Shown piece after piece: positions 22,528 through 49,619 of a stretch of DNA of 64,000 nt. This DNA comes from Annona cherimola (Eukaryota; Streptophyta; Magnoliopsida; Magnoliales; Annonaceae). Numbering within the stretch: the first letter of the stretch is position 1; each line of letters opens with the position of its first letter. The stretch spans positions 7,966,264-8,030,263 of the forward strand of contig CM059972.1 of assembly GCA_030490835.1 (NCBI GenBank), written 5' to 3'. A model generated the notes under the pieces. The model was not told the origin of the DNA. It searched no databases and was given only the letters and a program-made list of their open reading frames with translations. A program made the position numbers and the translations under genes.

Positions 22528-25232
22528 GTATGTTTCTCATCTTCTCGTCTTTTTCTTTTACGTTGAGATCTGTGAATCACGATTATCCAGGTACGAATCC
22601 ACTCGATTGTTTCATCCGTTTCTTGTTTACAAAGTGCCAAAGATTCGCAGCTTCCCCAGCTCCAAATTGCTGATTTTGTTTTGTTTTATGGGAAATTATG
22701 TGGGGAATATGCTTGGTGGTCGTTCTCTGGATTCGTATGATCTGGACCGTCCGATTGGTTGGATCGTTGTTCCTTTTTGCTTGGGTTTCTCTCTGCGATG
22801 GATAATAAGCAGCCGGAATTCCATGCCGGTGATGGGCCATGACGTACTGTGTAGTTCGATGTGTTCTTTTACTGAATTGTCTGAAACGAGAGAATTCTTG
22901 TTTTTTTCAGATCGCATCTTGCATGGTTTTCTGTTCCTTGCTATTTATAGATCAAATTATTGATGATTCCTCGATAATTGTTCTAATAAGGGTTTGTGCT
23001 GTTTGTGATCGGAGTGCTGATCTGCAGCGCTTACCGTCATGCTGATCGATTTGTGCAATCGGTCCAGAACATTCATCAGCTGTGCGATTGATCTATTTCG
23101 GTTTTGAGGATTGCTCATGCATGTTTTGATGGCCAGGTTGCAATAAGAATATTCAGTTTTTGTCATGGTGGATATTGCACGGGCCTTGCCTGATGAAAAG
23201 GCTAGGGTCAGATGAACTACTTCCCCGGTAGTTATGCATGCTGCAAATCGCCCTTTCTGTCATGTAGATTGGATGCCTCCAGTTTCTATTTCTATGCGTG
23301 CGTGAATTGCCTGAATAATTCTATTCTTACATGCCTTGTTATTCCTAGTAGCGTGATTCTTTGTCGGTGGTGGTTTGTTTTTATGTTACTTAAAAATGGC
23401 AAACTTCAACACCTGTTGAGTCCCAATTGGAATGAAGAATTACCCTTTTTAGGTTTAAAATTTGTTCTTTCTTGTCGTACGTGATGGGAATAAGAATGTG
23501 GAGAGCTTGGCGGCTGATGCATTACACTGTAGCAAGAAGCGAAGAAGGCGAATGGCCAAACATAAAAAATGATTGACAGTTTTTTTTTTTTTCCTTTTCA
23601 TTTGAGCAAGACTGTCCTACTATATGATCTTCACAGAAAAGGAAAGCAAGTTCCATTCTTGTATTTGCTAAATTTTTGGAATGGAGAGTGATGCTTTGAA
23701 TCATGTTTCATTTATGCTTCAAATCTTGTAATTAATGCATATTCTAGAGATGGAAGGCTGCAGTGCAACTGCAATGCTCTCAAGTTGCATGTCAGAGGAG
23801 CATCTTTGCTATTTAGTGCTTGTTTCCAGAATTTGGGCACATGAAAGGATCACTAATTTGAGTGGTTTACTATCTTTTTAGGACACTATAATGAACTCTT
23901 ACTACACGTAACAGGGACAATTCAATATTACATTTCCTGAAAATTCCATTTTTTGGTATAGTGTCAGGGGTGTGATTTGACATGTACATGAGATACAATC
24001 CTACTTTTCCGTATCATTACCTCATATATTTTAAACGCGTTTACTTTATGACAGACGGATATCATACATATAATTTTCTTTCCAATGCTATTTCATCTCC
24101 CCAGCCAAAGAGGTCATGACTATTGACCTTTGTAAAATGTAATAGTATAATTGGCCTTGGGACGTTTTGAAGTGAATTCACTATTGCTGGTGGTATTGGG
24201 TTTTCTCTGAAGCATTTGACCACCACTTCCCCAACTTTAACCATATAACAAGCAGTGTGGTTGGTTCTATTGTCTGTGATGTTGATATTTGTCTCCCACA
24301 GATAACGACAAAAATAACTTGGGAAACCCCCATAATTTCATGGTATATCCAATATTATGTGATAGTTTGCTTACATCAATCCTATCTCAATATCAATAGC
24401 GTGTCTCCGTTTAAATGTTTTTCTTTGCGGAATAAGATTGCCATCTATATTTCAGCACAAATCCTATTTCAAGAGTCAAGATATCAACTTTTAGTCTAAA
24501 TAAATAAAATTCCTTTATGAGAAGCGTGCTCTAGAATCACAGGAGAAATGTCACTCATGATTTTCACGATATATTATTTGTGATGGCAACATAACTATAC
24601 TTATCTTAATTTAGCAATATATCATGCAATATTGAATCTAAAGCTTTTCGTCCACAAAAAAAGTTCTTTTCATCTCCAATTTATATTGGATGGCATTGAA
24701 ATCAGTGTCACTTGTTGGGGAATGAATATAAGCACTCATCCTTTGGTGGCGTCCAACACTATTGTTTAAATGTTGTTTTATTTTTCCTGCATTTTTTGGA
24801 GTTTATTCAAAATTTATTCTTAGGGTGTGTTTAGGAAGTGATAAAACTTTTAGATAAAAAGTTTTTGAATTGAGAGAAAATGATGTTATATGATAGGGGT
24901 AATGATGAGGAGTATAGATAATAAAATTAAAATAAATAGGTTAGTTGTATGAGTAGTTGTGTAAAAATGATTGAAAAGTAGGGTAGTTGTACAGGAAGAT
25001 GTTTAAAAATGATTAAAAAATAGGGTAGTTGTGGAAAGTAAAAAGTTTTAGATTGAAAAGTTTTTGTGGTATCCAAACATGCCCTTATTTAAAATTTATA
25101 CTTATTTAATTGTTTTTTCTAATGCTGTTGATTTTTATGTGAAATGAACTTGCAGGATTGGGATAAGATTAAGCTGGAAGTTTTCCTTCCCGAATAAAAA
25201 GTTGTTTGTATGTAAACTGTATGATTTATTAG
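22488..25232 (+). promoter_or_regulatory. Three upstream ORFs in the CID7-like leader
   Basis: In the spliced leader, ATG at 22488 encodes MDCFASFVIQLRKGLG and stops at TAA just after the exon junction. It is followed by a minimal ATG-TAA at 25210 and ATG ATT TAT TAG at 25221-25232. All end before the main ATG at 25247. Such short upstream ORFs commonly lower translation of the main frame; that effect here is an inference. Confidence 0.5.
24823..25084 (-). mobile_element. Tourist-like MITE, family B (262 bp), in CID7 leader intron
   Basis: It has GGGTGTGTTTAGG at the left, CCAAACATGCCC at the right and a TTA duplication (24820-24822 and 25085-25087). It lies only about 70 bases upstream of the acceptor of the leader intron. 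Confidence 0.85.
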
Positions 25233-25246
25233 GATTCCAAATAAAG

Positions 25247-28200
25247 ATGAACATTTCTTCTAAAGGTTTCTCAGCCAACCAAGATGGCAACTTCAAAACA
25301 TTGAATAAGAGCACTTCCTTAAATCCTAATGCAGCAGAATTTGTTCCATTTGCTCTTCGATCTCCATCTGGTGGGGCTGCTAGTAATACTGAGGTAATGA
25401 GGGTTGATGCATCTGCAAGTACCAAGAAAGCAGCGTTCAACCGGTCAGAATCTTCTGTTTCAAACAATTCTGATGATGAGGTCCATCAGTATTGGCGTCG
25501 GCAGCTTCCAGATGATATCACTCCTGATTTTAAGGTCATGGGAGAAGAAGATTTGCAAGGATCTGGGAATCTTTCATTTGCTGGTTTGTCCATTCATGAC
25601 GGCATTGAGACTTCAAGGTTTGCGGCATCAGCTGGTAGCAGCCATTTATTGAGCAAGCAGCAGGAAGCATCAGTTCCTTCATATGGTGAAGATCCTTCAA
25701 CTGCTTTTGTGAATCTGCAGTTAAGTGAATGGGACAAACGGTTCATAAATGATGATCAGCATTTTACAAATGGAAGTGAACCTTACAATGGGGCTTCTGG
25801 TGGTGGGTTCCTTGGTGATTTGGCGGAGCAAGCTACTTTGGATGATGTGGGGATCAATGCAGTGGAGTTCCTGGTATTGCAATTCCCTGGTTTTGCTGCA
25901 GATAGCCTTGCAGAAGTTTATTATGCAAATGGTTGTGATTTGAACAGGACTATTGAAATGCTGGCACAACTTGAGGTATGACACCTTGTTGATTGTGAAT
26001 GGTCTTGATTGGATTTCCAATTTTGAGCTCTTTAAATTACTTAGGCAGTCAAGGAAAACCAAATTTCCAAAATCCTCTACAAATTTTGAACTTTCTAAGG
26101 TCTCCTGTCAGTTTCTGTTATGATGAACTCTATGTTGTAGGAGGCAAATTTGCAAGATGATACAGCAGCTTACGTCCAGTTTTATATGCAGTGCTGTATT
26201 TTTTTCTGTGTTTATTTTATATATATATTTTTCATTCTTGTTTTATTTCCTTATATGCTCATGTGGACTAGTTGATATGATGAGGTAACTGGATCAAGTG
26301 ACCTTAGATCGATGGGAATATCACAAGGCTTTTGCAAACTCATTTGGTCTGTTTCATCTTTTCTTCCTTCTTGCATTTTGGCTTCTTTATTTTTTATTTT
26401 TTTAAATTTTACCATTAATGAATACCACATAGAAGCCCATTTTGTGTTAGCATATTTTTTGAATATAGGTCACGATGGAATTGTTACTATTATTGCTTGT
26501 TTTGCTGCCCTTTCAGATAGCTTTGCTATATCCATGTTGCACTATCTTATTTTGGTCTCTAGATGTGCCTTTTAACCGTTCAAATCTTTTAATATTTTTT
26601 CTTTTCCATCTCTCTCTCTTTTTTTTTTTTTTTTCTCCTTGAGGTTTTAGATCCCATTTGGATTTTTGTCTGCTAAAAAAATTGCACTTCTTGGTGGTGT
26701 GGTTTACTTTGTTGCTTTTGCTGTTGTTTGTTCTCTACTTTGTGAAAGAATGAGATATAATTTTGCAACAAATGGTTTCAGAAGATCTTGTTACCTTCGG
26801 AGGCAATTTTTTTCCCCAAGATGATCTCTGTCCTGTGACTTCTCTTTCGGGAAGCAGATTATGACTTTTTATGAGGTTTCTTTAATAATTGTTACAAATT
26901 TATGATTGATACACTAGTAATTTCTGAAAATGGCGCATATACCACTATGATATATAGTTGAAGGGTGCTTGTATTGCAGCTTCCAACTTTTCAGTTTCAC
27001 AGGTATGTTGATTTACTTTGTCTGTGAAGAAGGGAAAAGGACTTCTTGGTTCCTTGAGATGCAATGGCAATGTGAATTGGCAAGTGCATATTTGAAATCC
27101 TGCTCACCCGATGCATGCATATGTGGCTTGTTTGCAAGTTTTGGATTATTCATCAGTTGGCCCCCCCAGCATCTCTTCTGCAAAGCCAATTCAGGCTTCC
27201 TAGTCAATTTGGCATGTGAATTAAATTTGATGTTGAAAACTAGTCCACGTTTCATATCCACATACATTAAGCAGGAGTTTCAAGCTGTGGTTCATAACTG
27301 GTGGGGCTGACCTGATGAACAAGCCAGTTTTCTCAGTTCGCATGCCACAGAGAAGGGTAAGATGCAGTCATACTTTTGCTTATAAGGTCTTCTAGCTGAG
27401 GTTGTCAATGCTTTGAAATGACCTATCGTCACTATTATCATGACCTACTATGTGTCTTAAGGATGTATAATCTCCTAATCATTTTCTATGCTGCTGCAGC
27501 TTCAGAATGATACTGGTTTTAATCAGAATCTAAGCTCGAAGGCACTGTCTGCTCCAAATCTGAGTGCTCTTGACTTTCCAGCACTTCCAGTTTCAGATGC
27601 TCAAAATGGCCTGTCAAAGTATGCTGGAGATGATCTCCAACAAACAGGGAATCTATACAGATCAATGGAAAAGGACAATCTTCTTCTTTTTAAGTCACCA
27701 TCTTCTGCTGCATCTAGAACTGTAGATTTTGCTTCAGCAGTCAGAAAACTTGCATCTCAAGATTCTGGAAAATGGAAGTACGAAAGAAATGGTTCATCTG
27801 ATGTAGATGTTGGCAGTAGCAGAAGTTCTCAGCTTCTTTCTGGCTCTTTCAATGGGAGATCTACCTATGGAGATAAATTGCAGAGTTATGGTTCATCTCG
27901 GACAGGCCCAGTATGGCTTGAGACGGGAGATGCAGTGGGTAATATTCTTGTTCAGATCTATATATGCAGAGTTATACTACAAGCCGAACATCTTAATTTA
28001 CTTATTCATAGAAGTAGAATCAATTGTTTAATAATCCAAATGTCATTCTACCGGAATGACATTGTGGATTGAAAAATTACAAGGTCTTCGAGGTTGGGAG
28101 GTAGTTATGCTCTGTGGCTTATGAATAGATGTTCCAGAAAATATCAAACACTATAGAGCGTCATGATTTTTTTTTTTTTGATTTAGTCCTTTCAGCTCCA

Positions 28201-31200
28201 ATTAATAGGAATTTTCTGCATTCTGTCTGCATTAGAGCTCATTAACGCATTTTTGTGTGTCTACGATTCATTTTTTAATTGGAACAGCGCAGGCATTATG
28301 GCTCATTAATGCATTTTTGTGTCTATGATTCATGTTTTAATTGGAACGGCACAGTGATGCATCATGACACTGTATTGGTTATCATGCATTCCCCTGGTCG
28401 CAACCCAACCCCACCACCGCCTACCCGCAAAAAACTGGCCCTTCCATGGTTAATCTTGGGCTAATTTTTTCTCTTTTTTTTTTTTGCTTCCACTATTTGT
28501 TTTTGTGACAGCAAATATGTATTCTGAATCAAGGGAAGAAGCTCGTGATCATGCTAGACTTCGCAATGCTTGCTTTGAACAGGTATCATGCATTGAAAAA
28601 TTGCTGTGCCAAATAAGATTTTTGTTGATTGTATCTGCTATAATCCATGCATTATAATCACAATATGCTTGAAACTGTGCGAGGGCATTTCTGTTTCAAG
28701 GGAATGTTTTCATACGCTGTATTCCCTTATTTCTGTGAATAGCGATTGCATTTAAATCATTAAGCAATAACAAAATTGACAGAGAACTTTATTGGATGTA
28801 ATAGATGATCCCTTAACCATCTAAATCCATGCTTTAGTATTCAAACTTGAAAGTATTAATCTTAGAAACTTCATTTGTTTCCTATTACTCATGAAGGTAT
28901 TCACGGCAACCAACGAAACGGATGAGCAGTTGTAAAATGAAGTTTTTGTGTAGCTGGCTTAGAGTTGTTAGATGTCAATTCTCAAGTGCTTTCAAGTTTG
29001 ATAAATTTCTTCTCTGTTCTAGTGTATTCTTCTAGATCAGTGAGTTAAGAAGATAAAAGATTCTTGTATGTTCAAGTATATTCTTCTGGATCAGTGATGA
29101 AAGAAGATAAACTTAATGAGTGTTATAGATATACAGTGGTCAATTTCGGGCTGTTGATTTCTTTTTTCCATAAACTGCACCTGTTCTTGTTCCAAACTGT
29201 TTCACCATACCTCTTATCCAGGCATGATCTGTCCAATCTTGTCTGGCACGTAAGTCCAAGTGTAAAAGAAACATGCCAACATTCATTTTGAGGAACAACT
29301 ATGTTGGCCTATGGCTTCAACTAGTAAGTGGTCTTCAATACATGTGTGTGTGCATGTCATATTGATATAAGTGCAATAATTTTTAGTGATTGATGTATCG
29401 CACATTAATTTCCTATATGTATTTTTATGCAAAAAAAAATGCGATTGCTCTTTTACTTCTTTTGCCAATGTTTTTAAATGAGAGATTTTTTGCAAATATG
29501 CCTACAACATTTAACCATATTGCATCTGTCCTAAGTTTGCTGATGTTGCAAATATTTTCATAAAGTTTGCATGAAATTGCAAGCATGTCCTTCTCGTTAG
29601 GATGACGCTAAAATTTTTTGTGAAATGATAATAATGCCTTTTAACCTAAGTGATATACTTATAATTTTTGCAAATATTTAAGCATATTCGCAATAAAAAA
29701 AATTCTAAAATAATAATATATGTAAAAATATATAAAATAATGAAATAACAAATGTCTACAATTTTGGAAAATTGCAAGTGTATTACTTGGCTCAAAGGGC
29801 ATTATTATAATTTTCAAAAATTCTAATGGCGTTCTAACGGAAGGGATACGCTTGCAATTTTATGTAAATTTTGTGGGCATATTTGCAATATTGGCAAACT
29901 TAGGGACATAGACGCAATATTGGTCAAACTTTGCAGTCATATTTGCAAAAATCCTTTTAAATTATGGGTGTGTTTGGGAATGGATAAAATTTTGGTGAAA
30001 AGTTTTGAAGAATAAAAGTTGTCAAATGATGTGATATGATAGGGGTAATGATGAGGATTAAAGAGGATAAAGTTAAAATAGATAGGTTAGTTGTATAGGT
30101 AATTGTGTAGAAATGATTGAAAAGTAGGGTGGTTTGTACAGGGAGATGTAAAAAAATAATTAAAAAATAGAAAAGTGATAGAGAATGAAAAGTTTTAGAT
30201 TGAAAAGTTTTAAGTGAAAACTTTTCATTGTTGCCAAACACACCCTATGGAAAATCTAAAAACCGGGCCAGACTGATGGTTTGAATCTGTTTAACACTCC
30301 AACCAGACGCAGTGGCTGGTGATTCAGTTTTAACATGAAAACGGTCTGCAATAAAAATAGTTCTGTTTGAACCATTGAACCTGGTGGTTAAACTGTGCAC
30401 TGTGCTGCCAAAGGGTATGTTTGTTTGGGGCCAAAACTTGTCAATTAAAACTTTTCAACCCAAAACTTTTCACTCTTCATAACTATTCTATTTTTTAATT
30501 ATTTTTTCACATTTTTCTATACAAACTACCCTACTTTTCAATCATTTCTACACAACTACCCATACAACTAACCTATCTATTTTAACTTTATTCTCCATAC
30601 TCCTCATCATTACCCCTATTATATCACATCATTTTCTATCAATTTGACAACTTCTACCTCTAAAACTTTTCATCAAAAGTTTTACCTCCAACCAAACACA
30701 CCCAAAGTATACTTGGCATTTGAATTTACTAAGGGGTTGGCTTAGATGGTTGGGCTAACGTTGTAAATCCAGCTTCTGCTAGAGATTGGAGTCCAAACAT
30801 TGGTAGTGATTTCTAATTTTTCTTTTAAGTTCTGTAAAAGCTGGCTTATAATCGGGTTTGGATGAATTTGATCCAAGGTATTGGAGAGAGCCTGGTTTAT
30901 TCTGTAGTTTAGTTTTGAAACGTGGGTCTTGAAGTTATGAAAGTGTTTGTCTGTTGCATTGGTATTATGAATATTCCCTGAAAGTGTGCCATGAATGCTC
31001 CATGGCTATTTATTGAGATCGATGTAGTTGAATACTCTTTTAACAGGCTAGACAAGCATATCTTATTGGCAACAAGGCTCTTGCAAAGGAGCTGAGTATG
31101 AGGGGGCAATTCTACAATTCACAGATGAAGACAGCACATGTGAAGGCTAGTGAATCCATTTACCGTCAGAGGTTGGTTATTTTCCAGCTTATATACAATT

Positions 31201-32636
31201 AATATCATGCAAGTTTATTTAAATACAAGTGGGAATATTTGCAATACTCTGTAGAGAGAGGTATATCTAAAATATTTCTGAAGCAGGAGGGTCATCATAG
31301 TTGATCCTTAATTATTTTTGAAGAATTTGTCCTTCTACTGAGGGCCATGATAGGAGAAATGTTTGATTGATGAATGAATATCTAATAGAGGAAATGCTCT
31401 TGTGAGGGAACATGGGCCTTTAGCTTTTCACAGTAGACAACAAAAATAGGGACCGGGTTTCTATGCTAATTATAAAAGCTTTGAACCATTGGTTTTACAG
31501 ATGCTATGTTTAAAACATTTTGGTGCATCATGCTCATCCAATATGGATTGATTATCATTGGGTTCACCAGCTGTGTTGTTTATTCATCATGGGACATGAT
31601 TACCTCTTTTTGGTAAAGATTCCCCTTATTAACAGGTGTCCATGGTGTTTGAATGATTGGCCGAATGGGTTAGTCATGATGCTTATTCTGCATGCAGTAG
31701 TGGTGTTTGAATGATTGGCCAATGATTGGCCGAATGGATTAGTCATGATGCCTATTCTGCATGCTGTCGCGGTGTTTGAATGATTGGCCGAATAGATTTG
31801 ATGTTTTGCATAAAATCTTGATAGTAACGTTTCCCAGGCTGCCAGCACTGAATGTAAGGCTACTTATTTCAACAGTTCATCCAGTTTGTTCCAGCCACTG
31901 TTTTGTCACACATAAAGTCAATCTGCATCCTAACTAAAGAATTGTTGGACCACAAATCTTATACAGCTGTCGTGCATCTGTCTCAACTAAAAAATTATGT
32001 TGATTACAAAATGTGCCAATTAATCGCCAAGGATGTCACGATTTCAAAAAGAGAGGTCAGTGCTTGATGTTGTGTAGTGTATTTTGCACCAGATGATGCC
32101 CATTTTATTGGAATGTAATTTCATTCATACACATTCTTGCTTTGCATGGTTCACTTATTGGTGGATTTGGCAGGGCATGACACTTACGTTTAACTTTAAA
32201 TCTCTTTTTATTTTTTCTAAAAAATATTTATAATGAAGAACTTGAAGCAATAGATACCTATGGTCTTTGTTTTGTGTGAGAAGCAAGATATACTTTGTAT
32301 CCTGACTGGGCAGCCCCGTGACTTCTTCTCAGAAATCCCATAGCTCCAGAGCTCCAGTCCTACGGAAGGGGACGGGATCGGTTGATTGACCTGCATGGGT
32401 TGCATGTGACCGAAGCCATAGCCAAACTGAAACATGATTTGGGCACTCTAAGGAGCATGGCAAGGAGCATGGGGCAGCGGCTGCAGGTCTTCATATGTGT
32501 TGGGACAGGGCACCACACCAAGGGTACCCGTGCCCAGGCAAGATTACCAGTTGCTGTTGAACGGTATCTGCTCGAGGAGGAGGGCCTGGAGTACTCGGAG
32601 ACCCAGCCTGGGATGCTGCGGGTTGTGATATATTGA
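25247..32636 (+). CDS. CID7: Polyadenylate-binding protein-interacting protein 7-like (CID7)
   Basis: Spliced coding exons are 25247-25975, 27500-27938, 28512-28582, 31047-31171 and 32333-32636, giving 555 residues; all junctions are GT-AG and keep frame. Domains in order: a PAM2 motif at residues 24-38 (SLNPNAAEFVPFALR), which in this family binds the MLLE domain of poly(A)-binding protein; a CUE-type ubiquitin-binding helix bundle at about 199-243 (VEFLVLQFPGF...); a DUF1771 helix at about 395-458; and a C-terminal Smr domain at 473-555 with IDLHGLH and VGTGHHTKG. Arabidopsis CID7 has the same order and about 567 residues. The likely role is cytoplasmic, on poly(A) mRNP. The Smr domain may have nuclease activity, by family inference. 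The start chosen is the ATG at 25247, the first after the leader ORFs; the in-frame TTG at 25202 is not needed. The introns are large and carry transposons. Confidence 0.93.
29480..29954. mobile_element. Mutator-like MITE with long inverted repeats, CID7 intron
   Basis: Both ends carry an inverted TTTTTTGCAAATATG motif. The similarity continues about 150 bases inward (for example GCAAATATT, AATTGCAAGC(A/G)T, TTAG(G/A)A(T/A)G). An 8-bp duplication TTTTAAAT flanks it (29472-29479 and 29955-29962), in line with Mutator elements. It lies in the intron between coding exons 3 and 4 of this list (28583-31046). Confidence 0.75.
29966..30245 (-). mobile_element. Tourist-like MITE, family B (280 bp), CID7 intron
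   Basis: GGGTGTGTTTGGG and CCAAACACACCC form the ends, with a TAT duplication (29963-29965 and 30246-30248). It abuts the Mutator-like MITE. Confidence 0.85.
30413..30703 (+). mobile_element. Tourist-like MITE, family B (291 bp), CID7 intron
   Basis: It starts GGGTATGTTTG and ends CCAAACACACCC, with an AAA duplication. It is very close in sequence and length to the copy at 49620-49909; a long central block is identical by eye, so one or both moved fairly recently. Confidence 0.85.
31644..31798 (+). repeat. Minisatellite in CID7 intron
   Basis: Units starting GGTGTTTGAATGATTGGCC begin at 31644, 31702 and 31771. The basic period is 58 bases. The second unit has an extra 11-base internal duplication (ATGATTGGCCA), and the third is partial. 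Confidence 0.85.
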
Positions 32637-33250
32637 CACTGTGTAAGGTTTACATACAGAGAGAAGTCCACACTGTCCATTCTTGTGTAATTTGTATATG
32701 GGAGGAAGAGAAAAAAGATCAGGGCCTGGCCAAGAAAGCAAAAAAAAAAAAAGTTTCAAAAGAGGAAAAAAAAAAATTTGTACAATTAAAGGTTAAATAG
32801 CAGTTGCAGTCACAGTCTCGTCAGATTTTGGAAGTTTCTCCGGCGGGCTGTGATGGCTGTTCTCACTACCTTTTTTGTTATTCTCCCTGTAGTTAGGTTT
32901 TCGCCACCCTTGATTCATGTTCATCTTGGTAGCTTGTGTCATATTTTTACTTATCTCATCAAATTCCTTTTTTTAATTCATTTCCTCTATTGCTTATGCA
33001 TGTTTCTCTTATTAGTGCATGCTGGTTCTTGTGTTTCGAATTGGAATCAAGCAGCTGAGTTTACGGTAGGGATTGATGTCTATTTTTTCGCATCTATTGC
33101 AAAATTCCAGGCAAGCGAAGCATCTGCCTTCTTTCTCCTCTATCAAAGCTTTTTAAGTCCAAATTTGCATATTGGCTAAGTAATTGTATACTTGAAACCC
33201 TTAGCATCAAATGTATATAAATTTTGACTGTAATTGCAAATGTACTTAAA
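32637..33250 (+). other. 3' UTR and downstream of the CID7-like gene
   Basis: No canonical AATAAA is obvious close to the stop. A-rich tracts at about 32740-32775 and AATTAAAGG near 32785 are candidate polyadenylation context; the exact end is unknown. The open frame 32850-33179 has no recognisable content. Confidence 0.4.
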
Positions 33251-34140
33251 TCGGTTTTGTAAAAGTAGACGGTAATCTGTCTAGCGTTTTAAATAACATG
33301 GCTTGACAGCGATTTTTTTAAATTATGATGGTGTTGTTGTGGTGCATGCCCCGGAGATTAGCAAAGATGAAAAATATGAGTCGTTTTTTTTTTTTTTATT
33401 ACCTTAGATTGAGAATGCTTCGTCGTCAATTCATCATCAGGAATTTTGCAGGAGAATAGCCTCGTTAGGGCCGCCCGTGCACTTAATAATATGTAGCCTA
33501 ATACGTGCTTTCGGATTTGCGTCACGAATCCTCCCAACAGCTTGTTTCGGGTACCAGCAGTGATTTGGGGTGACGACCCTTACTGTTTTGAAGCAAGGAA
33601 GCAGAATTACGGTCAATGAAAATAAGAATTTTATTCTTTTGGACGACTTTATATTTCTCGAGTGCAAATATTGTTCGTTCCTTGCTCGTCATATCAACTT
33701 ATAGACTTCGATCTTGAGTTGTTATTACTGATTCCAATATTTTATATACTTGTTAATTTTTTTTTTTTTTTTTGAGGAAAAGCACTGGATATTGGCAGAT
33801 TCTATCTAACGAGTGGAGAAGCCTTCGAGGCAACTAGAACAGATCACGTTCCCAGACACTTGCGAGCCGGATGGTTTATTTATTTATTTATTTTTGGCAT
33901 TTCCAAGTAATAGTAATTGTTCGTGAATGCCTTTTGATTAACGATGTTTTCCGCGAATTAACCTACACATTTGATGCAATTTCCTCGGGCTCTGTTGGAT
34001 CTCAGCTAGGATTTTCTGATGATGAGGACCACACCTTAAGAAGTTGCTGTGAAGTTGTGTATTCCCATTTGTCTAGCTCACTGTTCCCATGTCTCATCGA
34101 GTACTTGGACCAAGGAAAATCATTATATTAACAAACAGCA
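33251..34140 (+). other. Intergenic gap with a coding-like fragment
   Basis: This is the gap between two convergent genes. From about 33917 to 34131 the plus strand is open with protein-like composition (RECLLINDVFRELTYTFDA..., ending CLIEYLDQGKSLY-stop). I do not recognise it and there is no upstream start or splice partner. It could be a retained gene fragment or chance. A second open stretch on the minus strand at 33437-33667 is also unrecognised. Confidence 0.3.
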
Positions 34141-34284
34141 TGGTCCACTGCATAATAGAAATTACATGATTTTATTTGTCTATACAAGTCCAAAATAAAA
34201 ATAAAAATAAAAATCTGAGAGCTTTGAAGATACCAGTGAGAGCAAGGCTCATAATCAGGATAAAAAAGCTGCGGTTTTACCGTC
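34140..34284 (-). other. 3' UTR of the RECQL3-like gene
   Basis: On the minus strand an AATAAA-type signal occurs at about 34174-34180, roughly 105 bases after the stop, so the transcript probably ends near 34150. It therefore nearly meets the plus-strand coding-like fragment ending at 34131. Confidence 0.45.
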
Positions 34285-48452
<14,168 letters not shown>

Positions 48453-48499
48453 TTTTTGCTGTCCTTGACAATTGGATTAAGACGAAATCAGCTTTTATC

Positions 48500-48525
48500 A
48501 TATATATATATATATATATATATAA
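48500..48525. repeat. TA microsatellite
   Basis: A run of alternating TA lies just upstream (in transcript terms) of the first RECQL3 coding exon. Confidence 0.9.
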
Positions 48526-49395
48526 ACATATATAAAGAAATGGAGAACATGAGGCAGCATTAAAAAAAATGATAACAGAAAAAAATCTCCCCAAACTTCT
48601 CATTTGCCAGTGATTTTATTTGATTTAGCATTTTAAAGTCCCCACTCTCCCTTATATTATCCCCCCATTATTACATGCACCTTCACGTATTACCTCTTTT
48701 ATCTTTCTACTAAATGGCTTATATGTTTTATCATTATTCACTTTATTTTGAATAATTTTTGTCATTCAATCTCATAATCTCCAGTTCTGAACCAAACATC
48801 TTCCACTGTCTTCTCTTTTCCTCAACTTCTTCCATGTCTACTTTTTTCACCTCTCTTTCAATATTACGGCCCACAACCTAGAGTCATATTGCCCCCTACT
48901 GGGATGCACAAACCAGTATGGTATGGTTTCCAATCATCAAAAACCATACACAAGTCATATTGACTGATTGAGTAAATATACAACCCAAAAGAAGTATATT
49001 GGCCTACACCATATATAGATGAATTTGGAAAATCAATGCCTTGTGCACTCAGCTTCCGAGATAATCATCACCTGCGAATCCAGAGCAGTGATTAAGCACA
49101 GCAGGTGATCTATCTGCATTTGAATCATAGGCGAGGCCGAGGGCGTAAGGAAATCAAAATTCATTCCATTAATCCGGCAACTACGTTTGCGATATCATTA
49201 CCATACGTGGCGACATTTGTAACAGAATCACTGGTAGGCCTTTTTTATGTGTTAGATATTTTATCCACATGAAGATACTTGCATGATCGTTTGAAGTAAT
49301 TAGCGTCAGAAAAAGTTCAAAATAAATTATTATATAAAAATACTAGAATGAAGAAAATAGAGAGAATAGAGACGGAATGCACAAAGGCGTAATAC

Positions 49396-49520
49396 CTCAA
49401 TCGATGGTGATAAACGGACGCAAAGTTGGCGACAGAGGGAAAATCCCTTGGCAAGTAGGTCGGTAGACAGCCGCAAGAGGCGGGTAAAGCAATTACAGCA
49501 CCTGCACGGTAAAGCGCAAG
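49396..49520 (-). other. RECQL3: Probable leader exon and promoter edge of RECQL3
   Basis: On the minus strand a GC-richer stretch ends at CGATTGAG|GTATTACG (donor at 49395). An acceptor lies just upstream of the start codon (CAATTGTCAAG or CAAGGACAG, 48465-48460 region). The transcription start is not defined. Confidence 0.45.
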
Positions 49521-49619
49521 GTCATGCTTCTCTCTAACCGAAGATTTTGACGCTCGATTGAAAATTTTAATTCGTATTTAATATTATTTTTTCAGTTAAA
49601 AGATAAGATTTTATCTAAG

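Noticed and set aside
25202..25246. Upstream in-frame start for CID7 at a TTG
   Set aside because: It is not an ATG. The family starts just before the PAM2 motif and the ATG at 25247 fits.
26969..27310. 113-codon frame in the CID7 intron as an extra exon
   Set aside because: Joining exons 25975 and 27500 gives the family-consistent AQLE-LQND junction in frame, so no extra exon is needed.
27488..28072. 194-codon plus frame as a separate gene
   Set aside because: It is CID7 exon 27500-27938 read on into its intron; the donor at 27939 and the family alignment show the real end.
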